Below, piece by piece: positions 32,782-44,374 of a DNA stretch of 64,000 nt. A model generated the notes under the pieces. It was not told the DNA's origin. It did no database searches and saw only the letters and a program-made list of their open reading frames with translations. Each line of letters opens with the position of its first letter. The stretch's first letter is position 1. Source of the stretch: Pseudovirgaria hyperparasitica (taxonomy: Eukaryota; Ascomycota; Dothideomycetes; Acrospermales; Acrospermaceae); contig NW_022985562.1 of assembly GCF_010093815.1 (NCBI RefSeq), forward strand, positions 248,001 through 312,000. The letters run 5' to 3'. Position numbers and translations under genes: made by a program.

Positions 32782-33689
32782 GGACGGTCGGTAGTCTAAA
32801 CAATGCAAATCTGGCTACTGGGCTTACGCTGCAGGAACGGACCGACTACGAATATCACTTTCTTTATCTCACCTACCAAACCCCCCTCCCTCCTCTTTAC
32901 ATCTTCACATCTACCCAATCTGAGTCGCTGGGAACAAGATTGAGGCGACAGGGCGCGGTCCGTCGCCTCGCCACATGGGATGTGCCCGGCCATGTGCGTG
33001 TGCGGGCAGTTGATTGAAGGATTCGTGCTGCGTGAGCAGGGGTGGGTCGATATCTGGGTCCTATACTAAAGCACGCAGGCTGTCTCCTGCTATCTATTCG
33101 TGTAATGAGAGGTTGTCAAGTGCGTGCTGTATGCACATGGCCATCATATGCGCAGGCGATGAATCGATAGAGGCTAAGTGCATCCTCTGCAGCAACCTAA
33201 GCAGTTAGCTTCCCAGGCAAGCGGATGCAGCCTGCGACTAGTCCTTACTATGCATGTCGATGCGCCGGCCGAGGTGGTGCATAATAACAACCGCCCCGAA
33301 GGATTGATGATGCTCTTGGAGGTAATAAGCCAGACAAGTTTCGATGCTGTATGCATGGGTTGCTGGGTGCGCTCAGCGAGGATTGCCCCATCGCCGGATA
33401 CAGCACTACCGACAGGAATCCAGTAGGACGGTTCTGGGGCGCAACGGAGGATTTGCATCGTTGCCAAAGTGGGATTGGTTGATGGGTGAGGGGTGCATAC
33501 TATAGTAGCATTGCCAGTCGAAGGATCTGTACACCAGGTATCCTGTAGACGGGGCGGCGTGAAGGTGAAACACACACCCACGAATTCCAACAAGGCAGAC
33601 ATTGTGGGACTGTGGCACTATCAGACACGACCTCGGCTTCTCGCCCATCGATGAAGGTGCACTTTGACTTGAGAAGAGATCGTGAGGCA

Positions 33690-33725
33690 CCAGGAGGCAT
33701 CGTGAGGCATCATGAGGCGGTGAGG
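33690..33725. repeat. Short imperfect repeat (TGAGGCATC-like)
   Basis: Three to four imperfect copies of a nonamer around GAGGCATC lie here, 70 nt before a related TGCCTGAGG minisatellite. Confidence 0.55.
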
Positions 33726-33794
33726 TCAGGTGACTGGGTCAGTATATCTAGGCTAGCTTAGGGAGCACAATGCTGCCCTGGCCTGAGTCCATTG

Positions 33795-33873
33795 AATGCC
33801 TGAGGGTGCCTTAAAATGCCTGAGGATGCCTTGGAATGCCTGAGGGTGCCTGAGGATGCCTGAATCCACAGGC
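33795..33873. repeat. Decanucleotide minisatellite
   Basis: About seven or eight 10-nt units each end in TGCC, mostly TGAGGRTGCC alternating with TTAAAATGCC or TTGGAATGCC. Open frames through it are repeat artefacts. Confidence 0.75.
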
Positions 33874-36800
33874 ACATCTCAGAGCAAGAGAGCAGTAGGA
33901 ACTTAATAGTCGTAGTGCTGCCCGTAGCCGCACCACAAAGAATGATGGCATGATGATTGCGTGATGGCCATGATTGCGTGACAAGCAGTACCGTATTGCA
34001 GTACCATGGTTGAACAGACCGCCCGAAGATGGTGACACTTCTGACAGGCTGCTGTTGTTCTGCTATCGACTGTTCAGTATTAGCTGGCAATGTTGGGCGG
34101 ATATGCGTTGGGTGACTCGGACGGGCGACGGGTCCATGTTGGGCATCATCCCTGATACTAAAAGTCAACGCTACCTATGCTTTGGCCTCGTCATTTCTTG
34201 TTCCTCCACGACCTTTGTGCTTGACTTGCAGGCTTGAAGCCTTGTTAGCACCCAGACTTTGTTGCAAAACCAACAAACCACCCTGGTCTATACCGCATCA
34301 TCCTTTTAAACCCCTGTGTTTCCTCCTCTTGCATCCGCCCGGTCCTTGGACGCTCCCACCTCCCTCCTGATTCCCAAAAGTACGGTCTTTGAATGTCTGT
34401 AGACCACCTGCTGGCTCTGCTTGCTGGCGAAGGACTGTCAAGAGAACGAACCTTGTGATTCGTCGTGGTGCATAGCGTCCTAGCACTTCAACTTCTGCAC
34501 GGACGATATGTCTATCATGCCATCTCATGCCAGCCATTTTGACAGCTCTGACAAGTAGGCAGATGCCTGTAGCAAAGTTTAAGCTTTGTATCGGTCCGCA
34601 GTTGTGAATCTTGATATTACAATGTCCAGATCTTGTTCCTGCCTTAAGGCATCTTGTGCACGCCCACTGTACCTGCATCTTGACCCATACTTGGTGTGCG
34701 GCCGTGCCGCTACACGGAAGTCGACTTCTTTGTCAGAATCAAATACGAATATGTTCTGTCTTCGTTGATTTGCTGAAGCATCGGCCACCTCTATCGTGTT
34801 AAGATATTGGACCGAAGAACATGCTGATTAATTAGCGAGCGGCTTCGTGTTCCGTCCATGCTCCCGCGCCGTTTTGTCGACGTAGCCTTCACTTTTGGTC
34901 CTACGGTGGGCATCCGCAATTTTCGAGCCAATAGCGGCTTGAAAGCACACCCTGTTTCAGCAAGCCTGTACCGAATGGCACGGGTATGTTGCTCCCCCGC
35001 ATCGCGCTACCAGCTTCTCGCTCGCATGCTGGGCCCCCTTCTATAACATCGCGGTGCACCTGCCCAGTGCCAACCATTGACTTCACCTTGTCATGTCTCC
35101 TTTTGTGAACTCTTGCTGCCCAAACCACACCCTGAGGAACGTGCCGCGTTCATCGGTCGCTGGTGTTATCCACTTCCCTTTTATGCGACCGAGTTCAATG
35201 TTCTACCAGACCTCTAGCGACACCGGATATATAGCTTCAAGAACGATAAAGGATTGTCCGAGGGGAAGCTTCTGTGGCGTATGAGTCTCCACTACTAATT
35301 CTCGATCCTTGCTTCTTCGCTGATAGTACTACGGCTTGCCGACTGTGCCACTCTATAGTACGAGTACTAGGCGCACGATCGAAGACCGCACCTCAGTACA
35401 ATTCATAGTATGCATCAACGTGACAGTCTGCTTCGCTATCTTATGAGCTAGTGTGGGAGATTGGTTGCTGCGCATGGCTCACGAGCGATATAGGTAGACA
35501 GAATCTTGCATTGTCGTCTGCCTCTTCCTTTGTGCTTTCGCTGGTTCCAATTCTGGACAGATTCTTCCATGCTCGGGATGTCGAGTACATGTGACATGAA
35601 GTTGAACTGCCATAGTCTCATTTCAACAGTCAGATGGTCTAGATCTGTTTCGATGCAAAGTGTGTGACTTGTGCCGTGATGAGACATTCTCACAGTTCAG
35701 GGACGGGAGGCAAAGAGAGTGACACATCGGGATGTGTTATCCACCTTCCGATAATGATTGTACTAGACGACCACCAGTGTGGTTCAGCCGTTGCGGATCG
35801 ATTATCGAGAGGTCCTTACGATTAGGTATTGCCAGTTGCAGCGTGAAGCTGAGCAAGCCTAGACAATGGCAAGGAGCTACGTAAGGCAGCGGACAACATC
35901 GGCATCTTCGTCGTCATGCGAGTGAAATGAGTTGGCTTACTCAGTGTTTCCGCAAGAGCAATGCCATCAAGTGAAGCTTTGCGATTCTCACGGTGGGATA
36001 GCCTGGTGACGCTACAACATGTCAGGAATTTCACTCGCCGTTTCGATGTGGACAACGTTGAGGCTCGGAGCATAAGGCGTAGTGGGTGATCTTAGCCGGC
36101 GCTCGAAATTTTCAAAAGAGATTGGTGGCCGGTGTGCAGCTTGATTGATTCAGGATCCACAATTTATAAGAGCTTAAGATGAGCCTAGAGTGAAGTAGGG
36201 CGGTGCAGCTTGTGTAGAGCGAGGTGATCACTCGAACCTGCGCTATGTTGCATCATGCCAAGTCAATGAGGGGACAGGAGGATGGATATTTGAATCAGGT
36301 CGTTGAAAATGGGTATGAGACGATGTTGGAAAATGTTGACAGTCTCGTTAACACACGCACGCGGTTATGAGATCTGCATCCACCTTGCCCCTTGCACTTT
36401 CCCTTTTCGTGTTGCGTTTGTGCCGTCATAGGTAGCTCTGGCGTAGGTAATCCTCAGCTTCCAGTCGTCCAGTGCACATGCTTTGTTCGGCTCCAATAGA
36501 ACTACATGCAAAATATATTGCTGAGGAGAGGTTGTTTTATATGTCGATCCTAAAACTACAAGGTTGTTTAAGCAGTGATTACAGTCTGACAACCCTAGAC
36601 TAGCCCGCCCGGTGACCCCATAAAGCTAAACAGAAACGGAAATACGCTCAATTTGATCCACCACCAAACTCAAGGAAACAATGACTTGACCGTGAGGTCG
36701 TTGCTCTTGATGCAATGCAAGAAAAAGAAACTAAGAGCGAGTGACACGCACATAGAATGCCTCCCAAGTAGGAATGATGCCTTCCATCCTGACCCATAAA

Positions 36801-37198
36801 TGTGTTGCAAAACATATGCCGAGACCGTCTCGTTGACGAAGCCGCCCCAAAAACAATAAAAAATAAAGACATGCTGTCCACCATTGTCCCCAAAAATAGG
36901 CCGTAGAATATTGATAAACGGGTATAAAACAGTATAGAAGATGATTTTTACGCAGAAACTTTCGGTCTCAACCCCGTGCGCTGCCATAGTTAAAAGACCT
37001 AAAATCGGTTAGGCTTTGACTGTCTTGAGTCCAGCAAAGAGACATTCGAGGCTTCCCTGCCGTCTCATCGTGGTGTCGCAATCTGTAGTCGTCACGTCGA
37101 TCTGCGTGGGTAGTGACTTATAGTCGCATCTAAGAGAACACGGCTGTCACGACGCTTCCATGTTGGTAAGTCTTTACAGGAGCACTGGCCCCGCGGAT

Positions 37199-38977
37199 TC
37201 ACTGAGGCTGATTTGCACCTTTGTGGTCTGATGGCCATTGTCCTGCAAATCGCGTCGGGAACGGATCGTATGAAACCACTCGTCTTGGAGACAATGCGGC
37301 CGAATGTGTGACACTAGTTGGTCTGGGATGCTGAAGTTGGATGGGAGGCAGGTTTTGAACAGTGTTTGGTGCGGACATCGGGGGTGTCTTGTCCCTAGAC
37401 AAGCCTTGGCCTGGCATCGGGGCTGGATAGGGAGAGGTGCGCCGTCTGACATTCCGCTCGCCTTCACTTGGATGTTCCGAGGCTGTGTAAGGAGTCCTGA
37501 CCGAATCCTCGTCGGACATCGAACGCTGCGGTGACGGCCTGCTTCGTGGACGGTGGCAAGGTGACTCTGGTCGGTTCAATTCTATATGGGGTTGCAGTTG
37601 AAGTAGCTTCTCTCTCAAAGCGTTGCGCTCAGACCGGTAAAATTCAACGTCTTCATCACGCTCCTTCAACTCCTGCTCCAAGCGCGTGATTGTTACGGAA
37701 GCCTCTTTCTCTCTTTCCTTCCTGCGCTGACGAAACCGAGCAGATGCACCAGCGTTCCGCTTTCGCTTCTCGTCTGCCTGTCTGGAGCCTGCCTGAACTT
37801 CGACGGGTATCTGTATAGCGCCCTGTTGGGTTGTGTAGGTAAGAAGTTGGTAATTACTCTGTGCAGTCGAGACAACTGGGACTCCATAGGGGTTGCTGTC
37901 TTGAGGTATGCTGTGCCGAGGACCTCTTTGGTTGGCGCTGGATAGGATTGGGGTGCCGTATCTAGACGGTGGTAGACTTCCAGTAGATGGTCCTGCACTG
38001 GATGAATATGGTGTTGGGGCGTTTGTACCAGATGCTGCACTGCCAGGACGGACAATACCCATACTAGTCACGCGCTGTTGGTCAGCCATCGGGGCAGGAG
38101 GCGGTGTTGGCGCTGCACGACCAAAGTAATCGGCTCTTCCAAGAATGGCTGGTGGAGTAGCAACGGATGGGACATTGTTCGGCGCTGGTTGAAGAGGCGC
38201 CGGACGTGAGTCTCGCGGCCCGGTCGAGGCTATGAGTGGAAGAGGTACAAAAGGTGTGCTTCTGGCATCGATAGATCCCGTCTCTGGCTGGTTGAATATG
38301 AGACTCCGAGCTCGATGTATGCTAGGAGAACGTGGACTTAGGATACGCCTTGGTGGTCCAAGTCGCTGGTGTCCGTCGCCTTCGGGTTCACGGCTGGTGG
38401 TACGACTGAGAGATGGTAAGCTGAATGCGGATGATGAATCCGTTGGTGATGGGGATTCCATCTGTGCAGCGCTCCGTCTTCGGCCTTGTGCTGGTGGTGG
38501 CATGTCAGGTTGCGGGTTCAGAAGTGATCGCATACCCAGTGGACCACTGGATCTCGCCTCATAGGTCAGAGGAGATCCATCTGCAGTGTTCGACAGAGGC
38601 GTCAAAGTCCTGCCATGTGACTGTTCGTTCTGCGGCATAGATGTCACGATCCTCATAGGAGGGCGGATGGGTGAGGGCTGTGGCGTATCAGCATATCGGC
38701 CTTGATATCTCTGGTCATTGTGGGAATCGGATCGAGGACCTGACGTAGAGCCACTCTGACGCGGCATCAGGTCCTTTGAGTCGTGGCTCAGAGTAGGATA
38801 GCCCGACCATGGGCGTTTGTTCGCCGCGCTCGTAGGCTGGCGCGAATCCAGATCCTGGCGGTACGGTAGGTGATCGTACTCGTGCGTATGTGGAGGGGAC
38901 GGTGGTAGTCCGTGGGTAAAAGGGCTTTGATAGTGATGCAGATTATGGGCGGCCGACGGATCCAAAGTAGTAGCCAC
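37199..38977 (-). CDS. bZIP transcription factor
   Basis: A single exon encodes 592 aa. Residues 1-400 are disordered, rich in Ser, Pro, Gln and Arg. The basic region RKRNAGASARFRQRRKERE (about 405-423) has the N-x7-R spacing of bZIP DNA-binding helices and continues into a heptad zipper (VTITRLEQELKERDEDVEFY, about 428-447, on to about 462). The NAGASARFRQRRKE signature belongs to a conserved ascomycete bZIP group whose target I cannot name; it is not the Yap, AtfA or HapX type by eye. The C terminus is again Ser/Pro/Arg-rich. It lies alone between about 6 kb (downstream) and 8 kb (upstream) without recognisable genes. Confidence 0.9.
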   Translation of the reverse strand: MATTLDPSAAHNLHHYQSPFTHGLPPSPPHTHEYDHLPYRQDLDSRQPTSAANKRPWSGYPTLSHDSKDLMPRQSGSTSGPRSDSHNDQRYQGRYADTPQPSPIRPPMRIVTSMPQNEQSHGRTLTPLSNTADGSPLTYEARSSGPLGMRSLLNPQPDMPPPAQGRRRSAAQMESPSPTDSSSAFSLPSLSRTTSREPEGDGHQRLGPPRRILSPRSPSIHRARSLIFNQPETGSIDARSTPFVPLPLIASTGPRDSRPAPLQPAPNNVPSVATPPAILGRADYFGRAAPTPPPAPMADQQRVTSMGIVRPGSAASGTNAPTPYSSSAGPSTGSLPPSRYGTPILSSANQRGPRHSIPQDSNPYGVPVVSTAQSNYQLLTYTTQQGAIQIPVEVQAGSRQADEKRKRNAGASARFRQRRKEREKEASVTITRLEQELKERDEDVEFYRSERNALREKLLQLQPHIELNRPESPCHRPRSRPSPQRSMSDEDSVRTPYTASEHPSEGERNVRRRTSPYPAPMPGQGLSRDKTPPMSAPNTVQNLPPIQLQHPRPTSVTHSAALSPRRVVSYDPFPTRFAGQWPSDHKGANQPQ

Positions 38978-39415
38978 CTTGACGGTTGGATTGGGACGTT
39001 CTTCAACGACCCAATGAGACTTTTAGAGAGTCTTTGGTCTCGTGAAGGCAAGTGATGGGGTATCGAGACGAGAGCTGGACGTGAGAGCGGATCAAGATAT
39101 GAGTCCACACGGCTGGTCCAGACAGGGCGTAAGAGGAGTAGTATATGTCGTTACTTGTAGAGAGATCTAAGAACTATCGTCTGCAGTGACGATAGTGTGA
39201 TAGATGTAGGTGAGAGAGTACAGATGCATGGCAGAAGAGGAGAGGCTGCAGTTAAAGGGCACTTTGCGGTGAGTTGGCGTGTCTGGTAAGCTCAAACCGA
39301 ATCACACATCCGTCTAGGGCAAGCAGTGGCCCAGCACAAGCACAGCCGGCGTCGACCAACCGTCGCTTGTCGCAAGACGGTGCTGCCAGGATCTCCCCCT
39401 TGTCGTCCCCAGGAC

Positions 39416-39416
<1 letters not shown>

Positions 39417-39449
<33 letters not shown>
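39417..39449. repeat. 33-nt poly(C) / poly(G) homopolymer
   Basis: An uninterrupted run of C on the plus strand (G on the bZIP sense strand), about 440-470 nt upstream of the bZIP start codon. Length may vary between isolates or be affected by sequencing. Confidence 0.9.
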
Positions 39450-41203
39450 TTTTGCTCGGTCAGGCCCCACTGTTGAGCTAGTCGATTCGCTCAAAGCTTG
39501 GCGTAAGACAGTATAGCAATGCGGCCCAAGTCCAGGTGACCCACAAGCAGCACCGGTAGCTAATGAGCATTCCTAACGCGGGAGCTAAAAATGGACGGCG
39601 ATAGGCTGAGAACAGTCCTGGGCCTGCCTCGTCTATCATATTTGGCCATGTACAATGTAGAAGACTGTATCTAGCATGTCGCGCAGCAGCTGTCGACAGC
39701 ACTTTGACATGCACATGCTCGAAGGTTGCTCCAAGGAGTATTAGACGCGTGAAATACTATGCTGGCGAGCTGATGGTCCGCCTGGGAAGATGGAAGAGCC
39801 AGAGGATCGCCTGGCGCGTGGCTGCTTCCCCTTAAGCCACCTTGAGGAGTGTGAGGCATAGGACGGATAGCCGGAGCTGATGTGACATCCTACGATAGAC
39901 GTCAATAACAGCTGTTATTCGAGTATACCTTTGTAGCCAGAAGGTTGGCCACGATATGCCTGTGGAATTATGACAGCGCCTGGAAGAAGCAGATCTGACG
40001 AGTCCACGAGCTAAGCAATACCGTGTTATGTATGTAACATTGGACACGGACACGGACACAGGCACGGCTCGTTTCTGGCGGCCGGCAAAGATGAAGCTGG
40101 TTGGCGATGATGCGCCTTGCTCTAGGGTGCCGATGCAGAGTTGGGAGTCGACGACAGGGAGTAACATAGTAGAGATGGTGGTGAAAGAAGGTTGTTCCCT
40201 GGTCCTGGAACGGACCGAGGACAAGCCGGCTCAGCTCCCTTGTCACAGTCGAAATGGCTATCACAGATGTCCATGAAAGGTCTGGAGACCAGGGAAGCAA
40301 GGTAGTAGGGCGTGTAAACGTTAAGATGGTAAATCTAGCACTGTCGAGGAGCATTGGTGCAAGCAACACCACTTCCCATGCTAAGGCTTCGCGAGTGTAT
40401 AGTTTGGACACTCTACCTACTGCTCTCACTCAACAGCACGCTTTCCACATCCCTGCTACGACCAGCACGACAGCGAGCACGCAAATTATCTACCACGTCT
40501 CGTCCAACAAGATTGCTGAGGAGCATGCAGCGCTGAGCGAGTTGTCTCCTCCAAGACCGTACAACAGCATCCGACTGCCTTCTTGGAGGGTGCACATCGA
40601 ATCTTCGAGAGAATTGGACGCCATCGACGGCCCTTCTGAAGATTAGCACCGGCCAGGATACATCAGGTGTTGATGATGTGTATCTGGTCCATGTCAAGGT
40701 CAACTTCGAGTCGAAGCAGTCATTTCACCAGCAAGACAAGGATACCCATCGCGACACTGCAAAATTGCCATGTCAGGCTCGCAGTGCAAGGGCGGCAGCA
40801 TCCACGTCTTACCGTTTACGCACATGATGCATCGCCAGACTAAACTATAATGCTGCACATAAAGATTTCTGTATGGCGGAGGCTTGTTGCCGTCCGCGAC
40901 CCGGCCCTCCAACCGCCAGCGAGCCAACGCACGACCGAAAACGTGTCCACCAACATGTAGACGCATCTTCTCCATACGTTGCACGCCTTTGCTGTCAGGG
41001 TCATCTTGGCGGATCATCGTGGTTGGTCGAGGATCGGACGAGGCAGACAACAGACACAGACAACAGCCTTGTGGACTTGGGGAGAAAGATACACTGGCAA
41101 CAACGGAGCGGACAAGCAGCGAGCGACATTATCATGTCAGAGGATTCAGAGCAGGGAAAGCTCGCATAGGAAGAAATGAATGCGACGACCGCTTCTGAAG
41201 TGA

Positions 41204-41251
41204 GCTGAGTTGCTGAGTTGCTGAGTCGCTGAGTCGCTGAGTCGCTGAGTC
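41204..41251. repeat. Six 8-nt GCTGAGTY tandem units
   Basis: Two GCTGAGTT units are followed by four GCTGAGTC units. The last reads into TGAGTCAC, a match to the Gcn4/AP-1 heptamer TGAGTCA. It lies 2.2 kb upstream of the bZIP start. Confidence 0.85.
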
Positions 41252-43540
41252 ACTGGGCACGATTGCTGACGCCATGGTCGCTGCGAATGCGTCAGACTCG
41301 CATCCATCAGAGGTCATGTGCCAGCCAGCCAGCCAGTCGGTGCATGCACACTCTGCCGCAAGGATGTAGATGTGGATGTGGTGTCGATGAGTTGTGTGTT
41401 GTGCGTTGTGCCGCCATACATGCCGCCATGCATGCCGCATCGGCCTCTTCATCACCATCAAACCATTATCATGAATAGTGGAGTAAAGTCACGACAGATA
41501 GAACCAGTATCTATGGCAACCTGCAACTTTGTCAACGTTGTGCAACAGAATAATACGATCTCCTGGAGCCCTGGAGCCTTGGAGCCAAGCGAAGGGCGGC
41601 GTGCACATGTACTATAGTATGCAGCTCCGCAGACAACGCTCACGCCATGGATAAATTCTACGAATAATGGAGCCGAGAGAATTTTCCTATTGGCTGATTA
41701 TTCTGGCGCATGTCCCAATTTGGTCGGCGGAGGCGCCCGCCGCTTAGAAAATGAGACATTCACCGTCTAAGGAGGAGTGTGACGAAGCCAGGGATGATCG
41801 GATGGACGAAGAGGAACAGCCTGAGGGGGGCAGACGGCATCAGAGAATTGGACAGAGGGACGATTCCTGGCGGCAGCAAGGGGTGTCTGCTACTGGACCG
41901 CCCAGCCTACACAACCCGCGGCGGGTGTTCATGTTGTGGCTTGCACATCGCAAATTGCCAGATCAATATCAATGCCAGCAACGTGGTGGTGCTGATAGTG
42001 CACAGGGCGACGACGGATGCAGGTAAAGATGCTGATGGGCATTAGACCAAATTCGTTGCTGACAATGTCGAGTCCAACGGCAACGGCAAAACGGCATGCA
42101 GTACTCCGCCCCCGGAGGTAAGACAAGACCACGGCATCCTCACACGCTCGCCAACATGACGCCAAAAGGCAGACGCCTAAGAGCCATCACGCAATGCTGG
42201 CTCTATCGGCCCTCTGCACTCTCAGCCAGTCACTCGCATCGACATCGTGCCCACCGCCTTTGAGTTGAGACGCAGGACTGGGACGGAGGATGCCATCTCT
42301 GTGGTCCCGCCATCTGGAGATCGAGAACATTTGAAACACCACAACCCACAACAACACGAACATTAACAACAACATCAACACTACAGGCACACTTTTACGC
42401 TTCTCAGAACGCAGCGATTGGCCAACGATGCCCAGAGACTGGTGGCTAATGTCTACTGGTGGTGGCTACTGCACTATACTGGCTTTGGCCCCAGCTCCGT
42501 CCACCGCCCACTCTGTCGGGACAAGGGAGCGAGGGTAAGTAGCCCCATGCACTGGAGCTGGGACGCCAAATCGCCCCAGCGGTGTGGGTGAGAGCGTGGG
42601 CTGCGTGGGCTGTTGCGTGGGCTGGATAGGTAGCATGTGTGGGCATATGTCCTCCTCGAACCTCCACCTCCTCCAGGCCGTTTCTGCGCACTAAATGTAT
42701 ACACTGTACCTTTCGTCATCAATCACGGCTCCAGATTCTTGCTTTCCAAAATTGCTGTCGGATCGGGTCCGCAGGCCTTCCTGACCCGGTCGGAAGATTC
42801 GCTGCATGTCCACGCAAATTGCGCAAAAGCGTCCAACTATCCCCAGAAAGCGGCGTCGTGCATCGGATACCCTTTCCAGTTCGAGTTTTAAACACGTGCC
42901 ATTGCCATCATGTCGTGTGACAAGTGACATGAGGCTTGCTCAAGTAGAACAAGCAACATCCGACAGAGGGTTTCAGACGTCGTACTGGAGATACCAGCCT
43001 ACGCGCAACTCAGCAAGATGTAACTGTCTCGCCCGCCCCTATAACCACAAGCGTAGCTCTATTGTAGTCGTGTGAGGCTTGGAATGCATTTATTTGCATT
43101 GCACGGGAAACCACGCGAGCTGGGGCAGGCCCGGTGATTCCTCTAGGCTCGGCTCGCTCGGCCATATCGCTCAGAACAGTAAACCCGTCTCTAGGAGCTT
43201 TGCCACGAGTGTTTTACCATTTACGAATCTGCCGGACAAGATTCTAATGCGTTCTTCTGCCTTACTTACAAAGCAGGGAAACGTCCCGGCTATACCATTC
43301 CTGGCACTAAGCACTTCATGGCGTCGTTATGACGCTTGCGTTGACTCGTGGAGCTTTGCATCATTTCATCACTGATCGTCTATTCCCCGTCAGGGCCTAG
43401 TTTAAATGACCGAAATACCACTAACGAGCTGTGGGTGTGTGGCCGATCAAGATCAACACTGACCAAGGATCCATCTCCTGAGTCCTGATAGTGGAAATGG
43501 GTCGCCCAAGCCTCAAGGTCGCCAGTCACAAGGGGAATCG

Positions 43541-43561
43541 TGAGTCCTGAGTCCTGAGTCC
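43541..43561. repeat. Three TGAGTCC tandem units
   Basis: Three perfect 7-nt copies lie in a row, sharing the TGAGTC core with the array at 41.2 kb. Confidence 0.85.
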
Positions 43562-44353
43562 CGCGCGATACTACCCACACCGCTGGGTCGGCGTCCACAG
43601 CGTGTTAGACATGTTAGCCATATCCACATCATGCATGAGGAACCATCCGCGGTACTGGCTTTGTTCTCCAGTAAGCAAGGGACTTCTGCAGAGTCATTCT
43701 TACGAGTCTCTGCTATGGAGCCTCGTGATCCATCCGGCATTGAGCATTCAAGACAACCTCGCATTCTGACAATGACCAGCGTCCGTTGCAAAGGACCGAA
43801 CCGGACCCGAACCATGCGAGGTATTTGCCAGCGGCCCAGACCCAGACCTAGAAGCATAGATTTTGAGCCGAAGGAACAGTCTTGTCGCGACGGCGCAATG
43901 GGGAAAGGGGAAGCCATCCATCCATGGCTTAGATCCAGTCCATTGGGTCTCTTTATCTGAGACACTAGAACAAGGAACCGCGCAGAAGACTTCACACAGG
44001 ATCATGGCCCTATACTTTGATGTACCGTTCTGGGTAATTGCATATTTCGCACAAACGTTTTTGCGAGCGACGCTGACTATAATGAATGAGTACATTGATG
44101 ATGAGCGGGAAAAGCAAGTCGACTTCGGCGCGTACCGCAATACACGGCAGACAACAAGTCAACCGTCGAGCGTCGACCATCTCAGTGGAGAAATTCACTA
44201 GCAGCCCACTTCTTCGCCTGCGAGAGATTGGTTCATTCTCCCTCAAATTGCGACTAAACACGCAAGCTGATGGTGCACATTGCTCCGTGGATACCGATCG
44301 ACTCTTCCCAGGCTAGCATTGGAATGCTCGCATACTATTGAACTGTCCCTGAT

Positions 44354-44374
44354 AGCTGAGAGCTGAGAGCTGAG
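44354..44374. repeat. Three AGCTGAG tandem units
   Basis: Three perfect 7-nt copies sit in the gene-poor stretch; no function is evident. Confidence 0.8.

Larger units (their letters stand above)
31246..37198. other. 5.9-kb gene-poor region
   Basis: I find no convincing gene. A stretch open on the plus strand (31697-32042) encodes a Lys/Arg/Glu-rich peptide ending MGAGASKSVSPNT but lacks an early ATG. G-rich runs occur at about 32696-32781, and minisatellites at 33690-33725 and 33795-33873. The rest shows only short random frames. It may hold 3' or regulatory sequence for the bZIP gene, long noncoding RNA or decayed sequence. Confidence 0.4.

Noticed and set aside
36220-36245. GGTTCGAGT on the minus strand, possible tRNA B box
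   Set aside because: The flanking bases do not form a T stem and no A box lies at the correct distance.
40254-40646. 130-codon plus-strand frame in the bZIP upstream region
   Set aside because: It overlaps open frames on the other strand, with no domain, signal peptide or splice continuation.
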